Shown piece after piece: positions 34,122 through 41,539 of a stretch of DNA of 64,000 bases. The stretch comes from Actinacidiphila alni (lineage in GTDB: Bacteria > Actinomycetota > Actinomycetes > Streptomycetales > Streptomycetaceae), in contig NZ_FONG01000001.1 in NCBI RefSeq assembly GCF_900112845.1, positions 620,001-684,000 on the forward strand, written 5' to 3'. Every line of letters starts with the position of its first letter. Position 1 is the stretch's first letter. Made by a program: the position numbers and the translations under genes. The notes under the pieces were generated by a model. That model made no database searches and was not told where the DNA came from. It saw only the letters and a list, made by a program, of their open reading frames with translations.

Positions 34122-35659
34122 GGCTGTCCACCCGGATCGCGCTGGCCGTCACCGTCCTCGTGCCACTGCTCGTCCTCGCCTCCGGCTGGATCATGGTCCG
34201 GCTGGTCGGCCACGATGTGCACGCCCAGGCCGACGCGCACCTGCGGCAACGGGCCGCGGCCGTACGCCCCGACGCCCGCAATCTCCTGCGGGCCATGGCC
34301 AACGACCGGTCGGCCGCGGTGGAACAGGCCAAGCAGCGCAAGCTGTTCGCCGCCGCGCTCGACGTCGGCATCCGCGTCACGGGCACCGAGGGCACCGTCA
34401 CCGAAGGTCCGCAGCCCGCGCTCGACCGGCCGCTGCCCGCGCCCGCCGACGCCGGCCACCCGGTCACCTTCCGCGCCGACGGCGCCAGCTGGCGGGTGCT
34501 CGCGGTACCGATCGGCGTGGTCAAGCCCGCCGCGAAGGGCACGCTGTGGCTGTTCTCGCCGGACACCGCGGGCCAGGAGCAGATCAGCCGGGTGCGCCGC
34601 AGGATCGTCACCGTCGCCCTGCTCACCGCGTCCGTCGCGGGCGCCGCGGCCTGGCTCGCCGTCACCCGCGCCGCGCTCCCGCTGCGCCGCCTCCAGCGCC
34701 GGGCGAGCGGCATCGATCCGCGCGTCAGCTCCGCCCGCCTCGACCACACGCCCACCGGAGTCACCGAGGTCGACGAACTGGCCCACAGCCTCCGGACGGT
34801 CCTGGCCCGCTACGACGAGCAGGCCGCCCGTACCGAGGAGGCGCTGGCCACCGCGCGGTCCTTCTCCGCCGCCGCCTCGCACGAGTTGCGCAACCCCCTG
34901 ATGAGCATGCGGATCAATCTCGACGTGCTGGACGGCGGCCCCGAGCCCGGCGCGACCGAACGCGCCGAGATCGTCGCGGACCTGCGCGCCGAGCACACCC
35001 GGCTGCTCGGGCTGCTGGTCATGCTGCGCGCCCTGGCCCAGGGCGACCTCGTCGAGGCCGACGCCTTCGTACCCGTCGACCTCGCGGACCTGCTGCACGC
35101 CGCCGTCGCCGACCTGCGGCGCGAACACCCGCACGTCCGGGTCGCACTGCACGCCCCGCCGGGCCTGCGGGTGCACGGCTGGCCCCAGGGCCTGCGCTCG
35201 GCCGTCGACAATCTGCTGCTCAACGCGGCGGTGCACGGCGCCGGAGGCGCGCGCGACGGTACGGGCGGGGCCGGTGCGGAATCCGGCGGTACGAGGGCCG
35301 GTGTCGGGGGGCAGTACGGCGATACGGCGCTGATCGAGGTCACCCTCGCCCCGGGCACCGACCCGGCGGCGCCCGCGGCGGTGCTGACCGTGGACGACCA
35401 CGGGCCCGGGGTGCCGCCCGCCGCCCGGCAGGAGATCTTCCAGCGCTTCCGGCGCCGCCCCGACAGCCCCGGCTCCGGGCTCGGCCTCGCCCTGGTGGGG
35501 CAGCAGATCGCGCTGCACGGCGGCCGGATCACGGCCGGCGACCGGCCGGGCGGCCCCGGCGCACGGTTCACCGTGGTGCTGCCGCTGCGGCCCGCCGGGG
35601 ACCCGCTGCCGGGCGGGCGCGACTGGCTGGCGGGCGCGTCGGCGGGGGAGCCGCGATAA
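34118..35659 (+). CDS. Sensor histidine kinase
   Basis: 513 residues. A first membrane helix (residues 8-30) and a second (about 160-185) enclose an extracytoplasmic sensor of about 125 residues, followed by a HAMP domain. The phosphorylated histidine is H255 in SHELRNP. The ATPase domain has N-box DNLLLNAAVHG, G1 DDHGPGVP and G2 GSGLGLALV, with a Gly-rich insertion between N and G1. It overlaps the response-regulator gene by 4 bp and is its cognate kinase. The signal is unknown. Confidence 0.95.
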   Translation: MRLSTRIALAVTVLVPLLVLASGWIMVRLVGHDVHAQADAHLRQRAAAVRPDARNLLRAMANDRSAAVEQAKQRKLFAAALDVGIRVTGTEGTVTEGPQPALDRPLPAPADAGHPVTFRADGASWRVLAVPIGVVKPAAKGTLWLFSPDTAGQEQISRVRRRIVTVALLTASVAGAAAWLAVTRAALPLRRLQRRASGIDPRVSSARLDHTPTGVTEVDELAHSLRTVLARYDEQAARTEEALATARSFSAAASHELRNPLMSMRINLDVLDGGPEPGATERAEIVADLRAEHTRLLGLLVMLRALAQGDLVEADAFVPVDLADLLHAAVADLRREHPHVRVALHAPPGLRVHGWPQGLRSAVDNLLLNAAVHGAGGARDGTGGAGAESGGTRAGVGGQYGDTALIEVTLAPGTDPAAPAAVLTVDDHGPGVPPAARQEIFQRFRRRPDSPGSGLGLALVGQQIALHGGRITAGDRPGGPGARFTVVLPLRPAGDPLPGGRDWLAGASAGEPR

Positions 35660-35683
35660 CCGGAGAAAGCCCGGCCCGCCCGC

Positions 35684-35716
35684 CCACAAGGTTTCCACAA
35701 AGACGCTTCCTAACCT
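35684..35716 (+). promoter_or_regulatory. Direct-repeat response-regulator box and promoter
   Basis: CCACAAG occurs at 35684-35690 and again at 35695-35701, exactly 11 bp apart, the spacing typical of OmpR-family sites. A -10-like TAACCT (35711-35716) follows. It lies between the kinase gene and two secreted-protein genes, so the neighbouring regulator probably activates them. Confidence 0.6.
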
Positions 35717-35813
35717 CCGGCACGACCGGTGGACGCCGACACAGCGGCGCCCGCCGGCCGAGCACTGCACACCGGATACCGACGCACCACGCAGAAACGT
35801 CCCGGAGGAAGCC

Positions 35814-36275
35814 ATGCGCACCACCCGTACCGCCGTCGCGGCAACCGCCGCCGTCGCCGCGCTGCTCACCGCGGCCGGGACCGCCGCCGCGGACACCGCG
35901 AGCCCCTCGACCACGCCGTCGGGCGCGCCGTCCACCGCGCACAAGGCGCAGAAGGCACCGAAATTCCGCAAGGCGCCCACCGGCGACGGCGCCCGCGCGC
36001 TGTGCAAGCGGGTGCCCAGGATCGACGCACGGATCGACCGCGCCCTGGCCCGGCTGAACGGTCCCGACACCGAACTCGGGTCCGTCGCCCGGCTGCAGAA
36101 GCGGGTCGACAACGCGAACGCGGCGGGCGACACCGCCGTCGCCACGTATCTCAAGGACAAGCTGACGTACCGCAAGTCGCTGGTGCCGACGCTGAATCAG
36201 CGCAGCACGGACCTGGACGCCGTCCGCACCTGGTGCGGCACGCAGGACTTCACGGCGAAGGGCGCCACGAAGTGA
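35814..36275 (+). CDS. Secreted protein of unknown function
   Basis: 153 residues. A signal peptide (MRTTRTAVAATAAVAALLTA, cleaved near AAADT) is followed by a Ser/Thr/Pro-rich segment and a helical, basic domain (ALCKRVPRIDARIDRALARL, VDNANAAGDTAVATYLKDKL) with two cysteines that could form a disulfide. The ATG follows CCGGAGGAAGCC. It lies 154 bp after the kinase gene behind a candidate response-regulator site, and overlaps the lipoprotein gene that follows. I do not recognise a named family. Confidence 0.75.
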   Translation: MRTTRTAVAATAAVAALLTAAGTAAADTASPSTTPSGAPSTAHKAQKAPKFRKAPTGDGARALCKRVPRIDARIDRALARLNGPDTELGSVARLQKRVDNANAAGDTAVATYLKDKLTYRKSLVPTLNQRSTDLDAVRTWCGTQDFTAKGATK

Positions 36276-36586
36276 CCGCGTCGGCCCCTTCTTCGGCCAC
36301 CTCCTCTGTCCGCCGGGCCGGGGCCCGGCTCCGGGCGCGTACGGCCGTCGCGCTGACCGCCTGCGCGGTCGCCGGGGTGCTGGTCACCGGCTGCGGCGGC
36401 TCGGGGAGTTCGGCTGGGCCCGCGCCGTCCGGCACCCCGGCGGGTGCGTCGGCCGGCGGCTCCACCGGGACGGGCGCCGACTCGCCCGCGCCCTCGGACG
36501 CCGACCTCGCCCGGATGAAGAAGCTGGTGGACAGCGCCGATTCGGCCGCCGCCGCGGCAGAGTCCGACGCGGCGGGCGACAAATGA
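36272..36586 (+). CDS. Small lipoprotein
   Basis: 104 residues. A GTG start overlaps the previous stop by 4 bp (GTGA). The lipobox is LVTGC, giving a lipid-anchored, exported protein of about 65 residues. It is mostly Gly/Ser/Ala/Pro-rich, with a short helical end (DADLARMKKLVDSADSAAA). Together with the preceding secreted protein and the upstream two-component system it forms a likely regulon unit at the cell surface. Function unknown. Confidence 0.7.
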   Translation: MTASAPSSATSSVRRAGARLRARTAVALTACAVAGVLVTGCGGSGSSAGPAPSGTPAGASAGGSTGTGADSPAPSDADLARMKKLVDSADSAAAAAESDAAGDK

Positions 36587-36623
36587 CGCGGCGCGGCACC
36601 GGCCGAAGGGCCGCGTACGGCGG

Positions 36624-38318
36624 CTACTTGGCGTCCGCGTAGCACCGCACCGCGTGCGTCTCCAGCGGGAACGGCACCGGAGCGGCGCCGAAGACCAGGC
36701 GGCGGGCCTCGTCGCCCGCCGCCGTCACGGCCGCCTCGACCGCGGGCGCGAGCGCGGCCGGGGCGTGCACGATCACCTCGTCGTGCTGGAAGAACACCAG
36801 CCGTGGCTCCGGCCCGATCGCGGTCAGCCGGCGGCGCAGCGACGCCAGCATGGCCAGCGCCCAGTCCGAAGCGCTCGCCTGGATCACGAAATTGCGGGTG
36901 AAGCGGCCCCACGAGCGGGCCGCCCGCCGGTCCGGCGACGCGCCGTCCCCCGGGTCCGCCGTCTCGTCCAGAAACCGGTCGGCGGACGGCGCGGGCGACG
37001 TACGGCCGAGCCGCGACCGTACGATCCCGCCCGCCTCGCCGGTCCGCGCGGCGGCCTCCACCAGGGCGAGCGCGTCAGGGAAGCGGCGGCGCATCACCGC
37101 GAGCAACTGGCCCGCCTCACCGCTGGTCTGGCCGTACATCGCGGCGAGCAGCGCGATCTTGGCGCGCGGCCGGTCGCCCGCGAAGGCGTTACGGGCCAGC
37201 GCCGCGTACAGATCGCCGTCGGCGGCGGCCGCCGCCAGCCCCTTGTCGCCGGACATCGCGGCCAGTACGCGCGGCTCCAACTGCCCCGCGTCGGCGACGA
37301 TCAGCCGGTGCCCGGGGTCGGCGACCACCGCGGAGCGCAGCAGCCGCGGGATCTGCAGCGCGCCGCCGCCGCGGGTCGCCCACCGCCCCGACACCACACC
37401 GCCGACCACGTACTCGGGCCGGAAGCGGCCGTCGCGCACCCAGCTCTCCCGCCAGGCCCAGCCGTGCGCGGCATGGATCCGGGACAGTTCCTTGTAGCGC
37501 AGCAGCAGGGCCGCTGCCGGATGGTCGACATCACGCAGCTCGTGGGAGCGGGTCGACGTCAGATGCACGCCGACCCGGGCGAAGGCGGGCAGCATCTGGG
37601 CGGGGGAGTCGGGATTGACCGGACGGCCCAGCGCCTCCTGGATCCTGCCCGCCAACTCGCTCAGCAGCGTTGGCCGTACCCCGCCGGCGGGCCGCGGGCC
37701 GAGCAGGCCGGTCAGCAGCGCGTCGTGCGCGTCGGCGCTCCACGGCAGCCCGTCGCGGCCCATCTCGACGGCGGCCAGCGCGCCCGCGGACTCCGCGGCG
37801 CACAGCAGCCGCGTCCGGTCCGGATGCTCGCCGCCTGAGATCCGCCGCTGCTGCGCGGCGTGCACCTCGACCAGCGCCGCCAACGGGTCGAGATCCTGCG
37901 GCAGATGACGCCGGTCGGCGGCGAACAGCACCGGCTGGTCGTCCGCGCCCGGCTCCGGCGCGTCCTCCGGCTCCGGCAGGCCGTGCAGCCGGGCCCACGC
38001 CGCCCCGAGCGAACGCGGCCGCCGGTGCCTGCCCTCCTGGCCGAGCAGCAGCGACTCGACGAGCTTCACGTCGTGGCAGCGCGCGGGGCGCACCGCGCCG
38101 CGGTCGAGCAGCCACGGGTAGACCTCGTCGGTGGCCGCCCACACCCAGCGCGGCGCCTGCGCCGCCTCCAGCCGCGCCACCTCCGCGGCCAGGTCGTCCA
38201 CCGCCGTCACCTGCCCGGCCGACGCGCCGTCCTCCGCGAGCGCGCACAACCGGCCGCCGGACCCGACCGGATCGGGCACCACGGCGATCCGCGTGACGGA
38301 GGCGACGGCTGTACTCAC
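36624..38318 (-). CDS. PolA-like DNA polymerase lacking the 5' nuclease domain
   Basis: 564 residues. The C-terminal half is a family A polymerase: motif A LIVADAGQLEPRVLA with D343, motif B RAKIALLAAMYGQTSG, and motif C QHDEVIVHAP (H512-E514). The N-terminal half resembles a degenerate 3'-5' exonuclease. There is no 5' nuclease domain, so it is far shorter than PolA (about 900 residues). Such proteins occur as a second polA-like gene in many actinomycetes and are annotated as bifunctional exonuclease/polymerases, with an unclear role. A GTG start is used. Confidence 0.9.
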   Translation of the reverse strand: MSTAVASVTRIAVVPDPVGSGGRLCALAEDGASAGQVTAVDDLAAEVARLEAAQAPRWVWAATDEVYPWLLDRGAVRPARCHDVKLVESLLLGQEGRHRRPRSLGAAWARLHGLPEPEDAPEPGADDQPVLFAADRRHLPQDLDPLAALVEVHAAQQRRISGGEHPDRTRLLCAAESAGALAAVEMGRDGLPWSADAHDALLTGLLGPRPAGGVRPTLLSELAGRIQEALGRPVNPDSPAQMLPAFARVGVHLTSTRSHELRDVDHPAAALLLRYKELSRIHAAHGWAWRESWVRDGRFRPEYVVGGVVSGRWATRGGGALQIPRLLRSAVVADPGHRLIVADAGQLEPRVLAAMSGDKGLAAAAADGDLYAALARNAFAGDRPRAKIALLAAMYGQTSGEAGQLLAVMRRRFPDALALVEAAARTGEAGGIVRSRLGRTSPAPSADRFLDETADPGDGASPDRRAARSWGRFTRNFVIQASASDWALAMLASLRRRLTAIGPEPRLVFFQHDEVIVHAPAALAPAVEAAVTAAGDEARRLVFGAAPVPFPLETHAVRCYADAK

Positions 38319-38407
38319 CGTTCGAGCGTAGGCGCGACCACTGACAACGCGGCGTGACGCGTCCGCCGGCGCGTACCGGGCGGACCGGCGTGAGTAGGGT
38401 CGTGACC

Positions 38408-39058
38408 GTGAGCGAACCGGACTTCATACGGACCGCCAGAACCTCCTACGACACCCTGGCGGCGGATTACGCGGACGGATTCCGTACGGAGCTGGATGCC
38501 AAACCGCTGGAGCGGGCGATGCTCGCTGCCTTCGCGGAGCTGGTGCGTGTGGGCGGCGGCGGGCCGGTCGCCGACATCGGCTGCGGCCCCGGACATGTCA
38601 CGGCGCATCTGCGGCGGTCGGGCCTGGACGCGTTCGGCATCGACCTGTCACCGGGGATGGTCGCGGCGGCCCGGCGGGACAACCCGGGGCTTCGCTTCGA
38701 GGTCGGCTCGATGACCGGCCTGGACCTGCCCGACGGCGGGCTCGGCGGCATCGTGGCGATGTACTCGGTCATCCATCTGCCCACCGACCGGCTCCCGGCG
38801 GCCTTCGCCGAATTTCACCGGGTGCTGGCGGCTCGCGGCCTGGTGCTGCTCACCTTCCAGGTGGGGGATCAATCGCTGCACAAGTCGGAGATGCTCGGCC
38901 GGGACGTCGACCTCGACTACTACTGGCGGCGGCCGGAGACACTGGCCGCGGCGCTGGCGGAGACCGGTTTCGACATCGTGGCGCGGCTGGTCCGCGAGCC
39001 GGTCGCGGACGTGGAGGCGATGGACCGGGCCTGCCTGATCGCCCGCAAGCGCGGCTGA
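38408..39058 (+). CDS. SAM-dependent methyltransferase
   Basis: 216 residues from the GTG at 38408; another GTG at 38402 would add two residues. The N-terminal SEPDFIRTARTSYDTLAADY is typical of a methyltransferase group common in Streptomyces. Motif I is ADIGCGPGHVTAHL, followed by GIDLSPGM and the acidic region. The methyl acceptor is not identifiable. It is divergent from the PolA-like gene. Confidence 0.87.
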   Translation: MSEPDFIRTARTSYDTLAADYADGFRTELDAKPLERAMLAAFAELVRVGGGGPVADIGCGPGHVTAHLRRSGLDAFGIDLSPGMVAAARRDNPGLRFEVGSMTGLDLPDGGLGGIVAMYSVIHLPTDRLPAAFAEFHRVLAARGLVLLTFQVGDQSLHKSEMLGRDVDLDYYWRRPETLAAALAETGFDIVARLVREPVADVEAMDRACLIARKRG

Positions 39059-39167
39059 GCGGACGTCCTGGCCCGGGCCCTGATCCTGGTCCTGCCGCTT
39101 CGGGCGTGCGGCATCCCGCATCCCGCGTGCGGCGTCCCGGCTTCTGTCGCGCCGGCGTCCGGACACG

Positions 39168-39230
39168 GCGAGGCCGCGCCCCGGCCCGGCGGTCGGTGTC
39201 GTCCGCCGTGGGCCGGGAACGCGGCCTCGC
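39168..39230. terminator. Large hairpin between methyltransferase and thioredoxin genes
   Basis: GCGAGGCCGCG (39168-39178) pairs perfectly with CGCGGCCTCGC (39220-39230), and inner segments (GGCCC with GGGCC) extend the stem. It lies between convergent genes and probably terminates both. Confidence 0.7.
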
Positions 39231-39305
39231 TGTGTGTCGTCGGCTTCGTGCCGCCGTGCGGTCAGGGCGCTCCGCCGTCAGCTGCGTGCGGCCCCGGAGC
39301 GGCGG

Positions 39306-39674
39306 TCAGGAATTCTGCTGGGCCTCCTCGACCGACTTGCGCACCTCGTCCATGTCGAGGGCGCGCGCCTGCGCGATGACGTCCTCCAGCGCGGGCGCGG
39401 GCAGGGCGCCCGGCTGCGCGAAGACCGCGACCTTGTCCCGGACGATCATCAGCGTCGGGATCGACTGGATCTGGAAGGCGGCGGCCAGCTCGGGCTGCGC
39501 CTCCGTGTCGACCTTCGCGAAGACCAGGTCCTGGTGGGTCTCCGAGGACTTGTCGTAGACCGGCGCGAACATCTTGCACGGCCCGCACCAGTCGGCCCAG
39601 AAGTCGATGAGGACGAAATCGTTCGACGACACGACCTCGTCGAAATTCTCCTTGGTCAGCTCCACAGTGCTCAT
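39306..39674 (-). CDS. Thioredoxin
   Basis: 122 residues with the active site WCGPC (C30 and C33) and the cis-proline in IPTLMIV. It reduces protein disulfides in the cytoplasm. It is longer than E. coli thioredoxin by a helical C-terminus (DMDEVRKSVEEAQQNS). No thioredoxin reductase lies nearby, so it is a stand-alone paralogue. Confidence 0.95.
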   Translation of the reverse strand: MSTVELTKENFDEVVSSNDFVLIDFWADWCGPCKMFAPVYDKSSETHQDLVFAKVDTEAQPELAAAFQIQSIPTLMIVRDKVAVFAQPGALPAPALEDVIAQARALDMDEVRKSVEEAQQNS

Positions 39675-39744
39675 GCCCCCACAACGGGTGGCGGTCGCGG
39701 GAAATTCCTGGCCCGGCGCGGCGTGCGACGGACCTGCGGGAGTT

Positions 39745-39758
39745 CACTCATACGAGTG
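39745..39758. promoter_or_regulatory. Inverted repeat before a small conserved gene
   Basis: CACTC-ATAC-GAGTG is a perfect 14-bp inverted repeat, 54 bp upstream of the small gene at 39812 and 71 bp upstream of the divergent thioredoxin start. It looks like a regulator site; the binder is unknown. Confidence 0.45.
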
Positions 39759-39811
39759 GTGGGGGCGGGCGGTGCAGTGGCGTCCCGGCGGCCCGAGTCG
39801 TTGGTCGGGCT

Positions 39812-40060
39812 ATGGCAGCAACGCAATGGATCCCGGTAAGTCCGGACATCCCGGAAGACGACAGTGCCGAGAGCGCGAGCGGCGCGCAGCAGATGTGGCG
39901 TCCCTCCCGTGCGGGAACGGTTCTGCAGCAGAGCGTGGACGCCCCGGTGTTCGCGGAACTCGCCGACCAGTGGCGGTCCGCGGGCCGGATGGTCCCCGGC
40001 CAGACGGACACCGAATGGGCGGAGCTGGTCGGCCGCATCCCGCGGCTGACCGGAGTCTGA
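39812..40060 (+). CDS. Small conserved protein of unknown function
   Basis: 82 residues, no signal or membrane segment. It is polar and acidic at the N-terminus and ends with a helical segment (VFAELADQWRSAGRMVPGQT, DTEWAELVGRIPRL). Codon bias is normal for the genome, which supports it, though no strong ribosome site precedes the ATG. It may be a small regulatory or toxin-type component, but there is no direct evidence. Confidence 0.6.
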   Translation: MAATQWIPVSPDIPEDDSAESASGAQQMWRPSRAGTVLQQSVDAPVFAELADQWRSAGRMVPGQTDTEWAELVGRIPRLTGV

Positions 40061-40112
40061 CGGGCCCGGCCCGGCTCCGTACGGCTTCCGCTCCCGGGCC
40101 GGTACGGGGCCG

Positions 40113-40175
40113 GTCCGCCGCGTCCGCCGCGTCCGCCGTGTCCGCTGTGTCCGCTGTGTCCGCTGTGTCCGGCGT
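40113..40175. repeat. 9-bp tandem repeat (7 units)
   Basis: Seven consecutive 9-mers of the form GTCCGCYGY run from 40113 to 40175: two GTCCGCCGC, one GTCCGCCGT, three GTCCGCTGT and a terminal GTCCGGCGT. It ends 8 bp before the end of the citrate synthase gene on the other strand. Nine-base units keep a reading frame, and copy number could vary between strains. Confidence 0.9.
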
Positions 40176-40183
40176 GCGCGGCT

Positions 40184-41431
40184 TCACGGCAGCGGCCGGG
40201 GCGGCGGCGGACCCTGGTACGTGCCGCTGAGCCGCATCCGCAGCGGGCGTTCCTGGTACTCCTCCAGCGCGTGCGCGATCCAGCCCGCCGTGCGCGCCAC
40301 CGAGAAGACCGTCTCGCCGGCCTCCGGGGGCATCGCGGCCGACACCGACAGCACCGCGAGTGCCAGGTCGACATTGGGGAACAGCGGGGTGTGCCGGGCC
40401 GCCGTCGTCCCGATGTCACGGGCCGCCGCCAGGGCGTCGGCGGCGGCGGGCACCCGGCCGAGCAGGTGGAACAGCAGCCGGGCTCGCGGGTCCTCGCCCC
40501 GGTAGAGCCGGTGCCCGAGGCCGGGGACCCGCTGCCCGGCCCGCAGCCGTTCGGCCACCACCGGGCCGGCACTGCCGCGCTCCAGCACCTCGGCGAGCAT
40601 CCGGTGCGCCATTGCGCTGGCCTGGCCGTGCAGCGGCCCGTCGAGCGCGCCGAGCCCCGCCGACACCACCGCGTAAGGGTGCGCGCGGGCCGAGGCCGCG
40701 ACCCGCGCGGCCAGCGTCGAGGCGGCCAGGTCGTGGTCGACGAGCAGTGCGAGCGCCGCGTCCAGCACCCGCAGCGACGCCTCGTCCGCGGGCAGCGCCG
40801 TCAGCCGCGACCACAGCCGCCAGGCCAGCCGTCCCTCGCCGCGGTGGGCCCGCCCGGCCTCGGGCAGCGCGCCCACCAGCGTCGGGATCAAGCCGCGCGC
40901 CGAGCCCAGCACGGCGTCCTGCGACAGGTCGAAGCGCAACGGGTCAGCGGTGGCCGCGGCGAGGACGGCGACCCGCAGCCGGTCCATCGGGCCGCAGCCC
41001 GCGGGCAGCGCGTCGCCCGCGCTGCGGGCCGCCGCCAGCAGCGGTTCTGGCGCCGTGAAGCGGATTCCGCGGCGCAGCTCCCCGGTCCACAGCCATTCGG
41101 CGACCTCCTCGAAGCCGTACGCGGAGGCGAGCCCCGTCGCCTCGACGCCGCGGAACCAGAGCGCGTCGCCCTCGATCAACGTGATGCCGGTACGGATCCG
41201 GCCCCAGCCGCCACCGCCGTCCGGAGCGGCGTCCTGGCCGGCCGCCGCGGGCCGGGCGCGGGCCGCGAGCGCCGCGACCTCCGCGGGATCGAAGGTGCTG
41301 CCCCGGCCGCCCTCGGCCCGGCGGCTGGTGAGCAGGCCGCGGCTCACATACGCGTACAGCGTCTCCGGCTTCACGCCGAGCCGCGCGGCGGCTTCCCGGG
41401 TGGTGATCCGGTCCGCGGACTGATCCGTCAT
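40184..41431 (-). CDS. Citrate synthase with N-terminal helix-turn-helix domain
   Basis: 415 residues. Residues 9-60 form a MerR/excisionase-like winged HTH (ITTREAAARLGVKPETLYAY, then a GRGSTF wing). A complete citrate synthase domain follows, with all three catalytic residues: H268 (GPLHGQ), H307 (GLGHRLYRGEDPRAR) and D355 (FPNVDLAL). It may therefore be active as an enzyme and also bind DNA. It is divergent from another citrate synthase gene, with AT-rich palindromes between, so it is a candidate autoregulatory enzyme. DNA binding is inferred, not shown. Confidence 0.92.
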   Translation of the reverse strand: MTDQSADRITTREAAARLGVKPETLYAYVSRGLLTSRRAEGGRGSTFDPAEVAALAARARPAAAGQDAAPDGGGGWGRIRTGITLIEGDALWFRGVEATGLASAYGFEEVAEWLWTGELRRGIRFTAPEPLLAAARSAGDALPAGCGPMDRLRVAVLAAATADPLRFDLSQDAVLGSARGLIPTLVGALPEAGRAHRGEGRLAWRLWSRLTALPADEASLRVLDAALALLVDHDLAASTLAARVAASARAHPYAVVSAGLGALDGPLHGQASAMAHRMLAEVLERGSAGPVVAERLRAGQRVPGLGHRLYRGEDPRARLLFHLLGRVPAAADALAAARDIGTTAARHTPLFPNVDLALAVLSVSAAMPPEAGETVFSVARTAGWIAHALEEYQERPLRMRLSGTYQGPPPPRPLP

Positions 41432-41466
41432 GGCCCCACCGTATCTGGACCGGACGACGAATACAC

Positions 41467-41503
41467 ATTGATTGAATCAATATTGACAGCATTGAAATCA
41501 ATG
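41467..41503. promoter_or_regulatory. AT-rich palindromes between the two citrate synthase genes
   Basis: ATTGAT-TGA-ATCAAT (41467-41481) and CATTGA-AA-TCAATG (41490-41503) are perfect inverted repeats sharing the half-site ATTGA. A consensus -35 box TTGACA (41483-41488) lies between them on the plus strand, but no convincing -10 box follows. This is the most AT-rich stretch around and the natural operator of the divergent pair. Confidence 0.75.
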
Positions 41504-41539
41504 ATGGACAGTCGAGTCCATACCCAAGGAGGACAAGCG

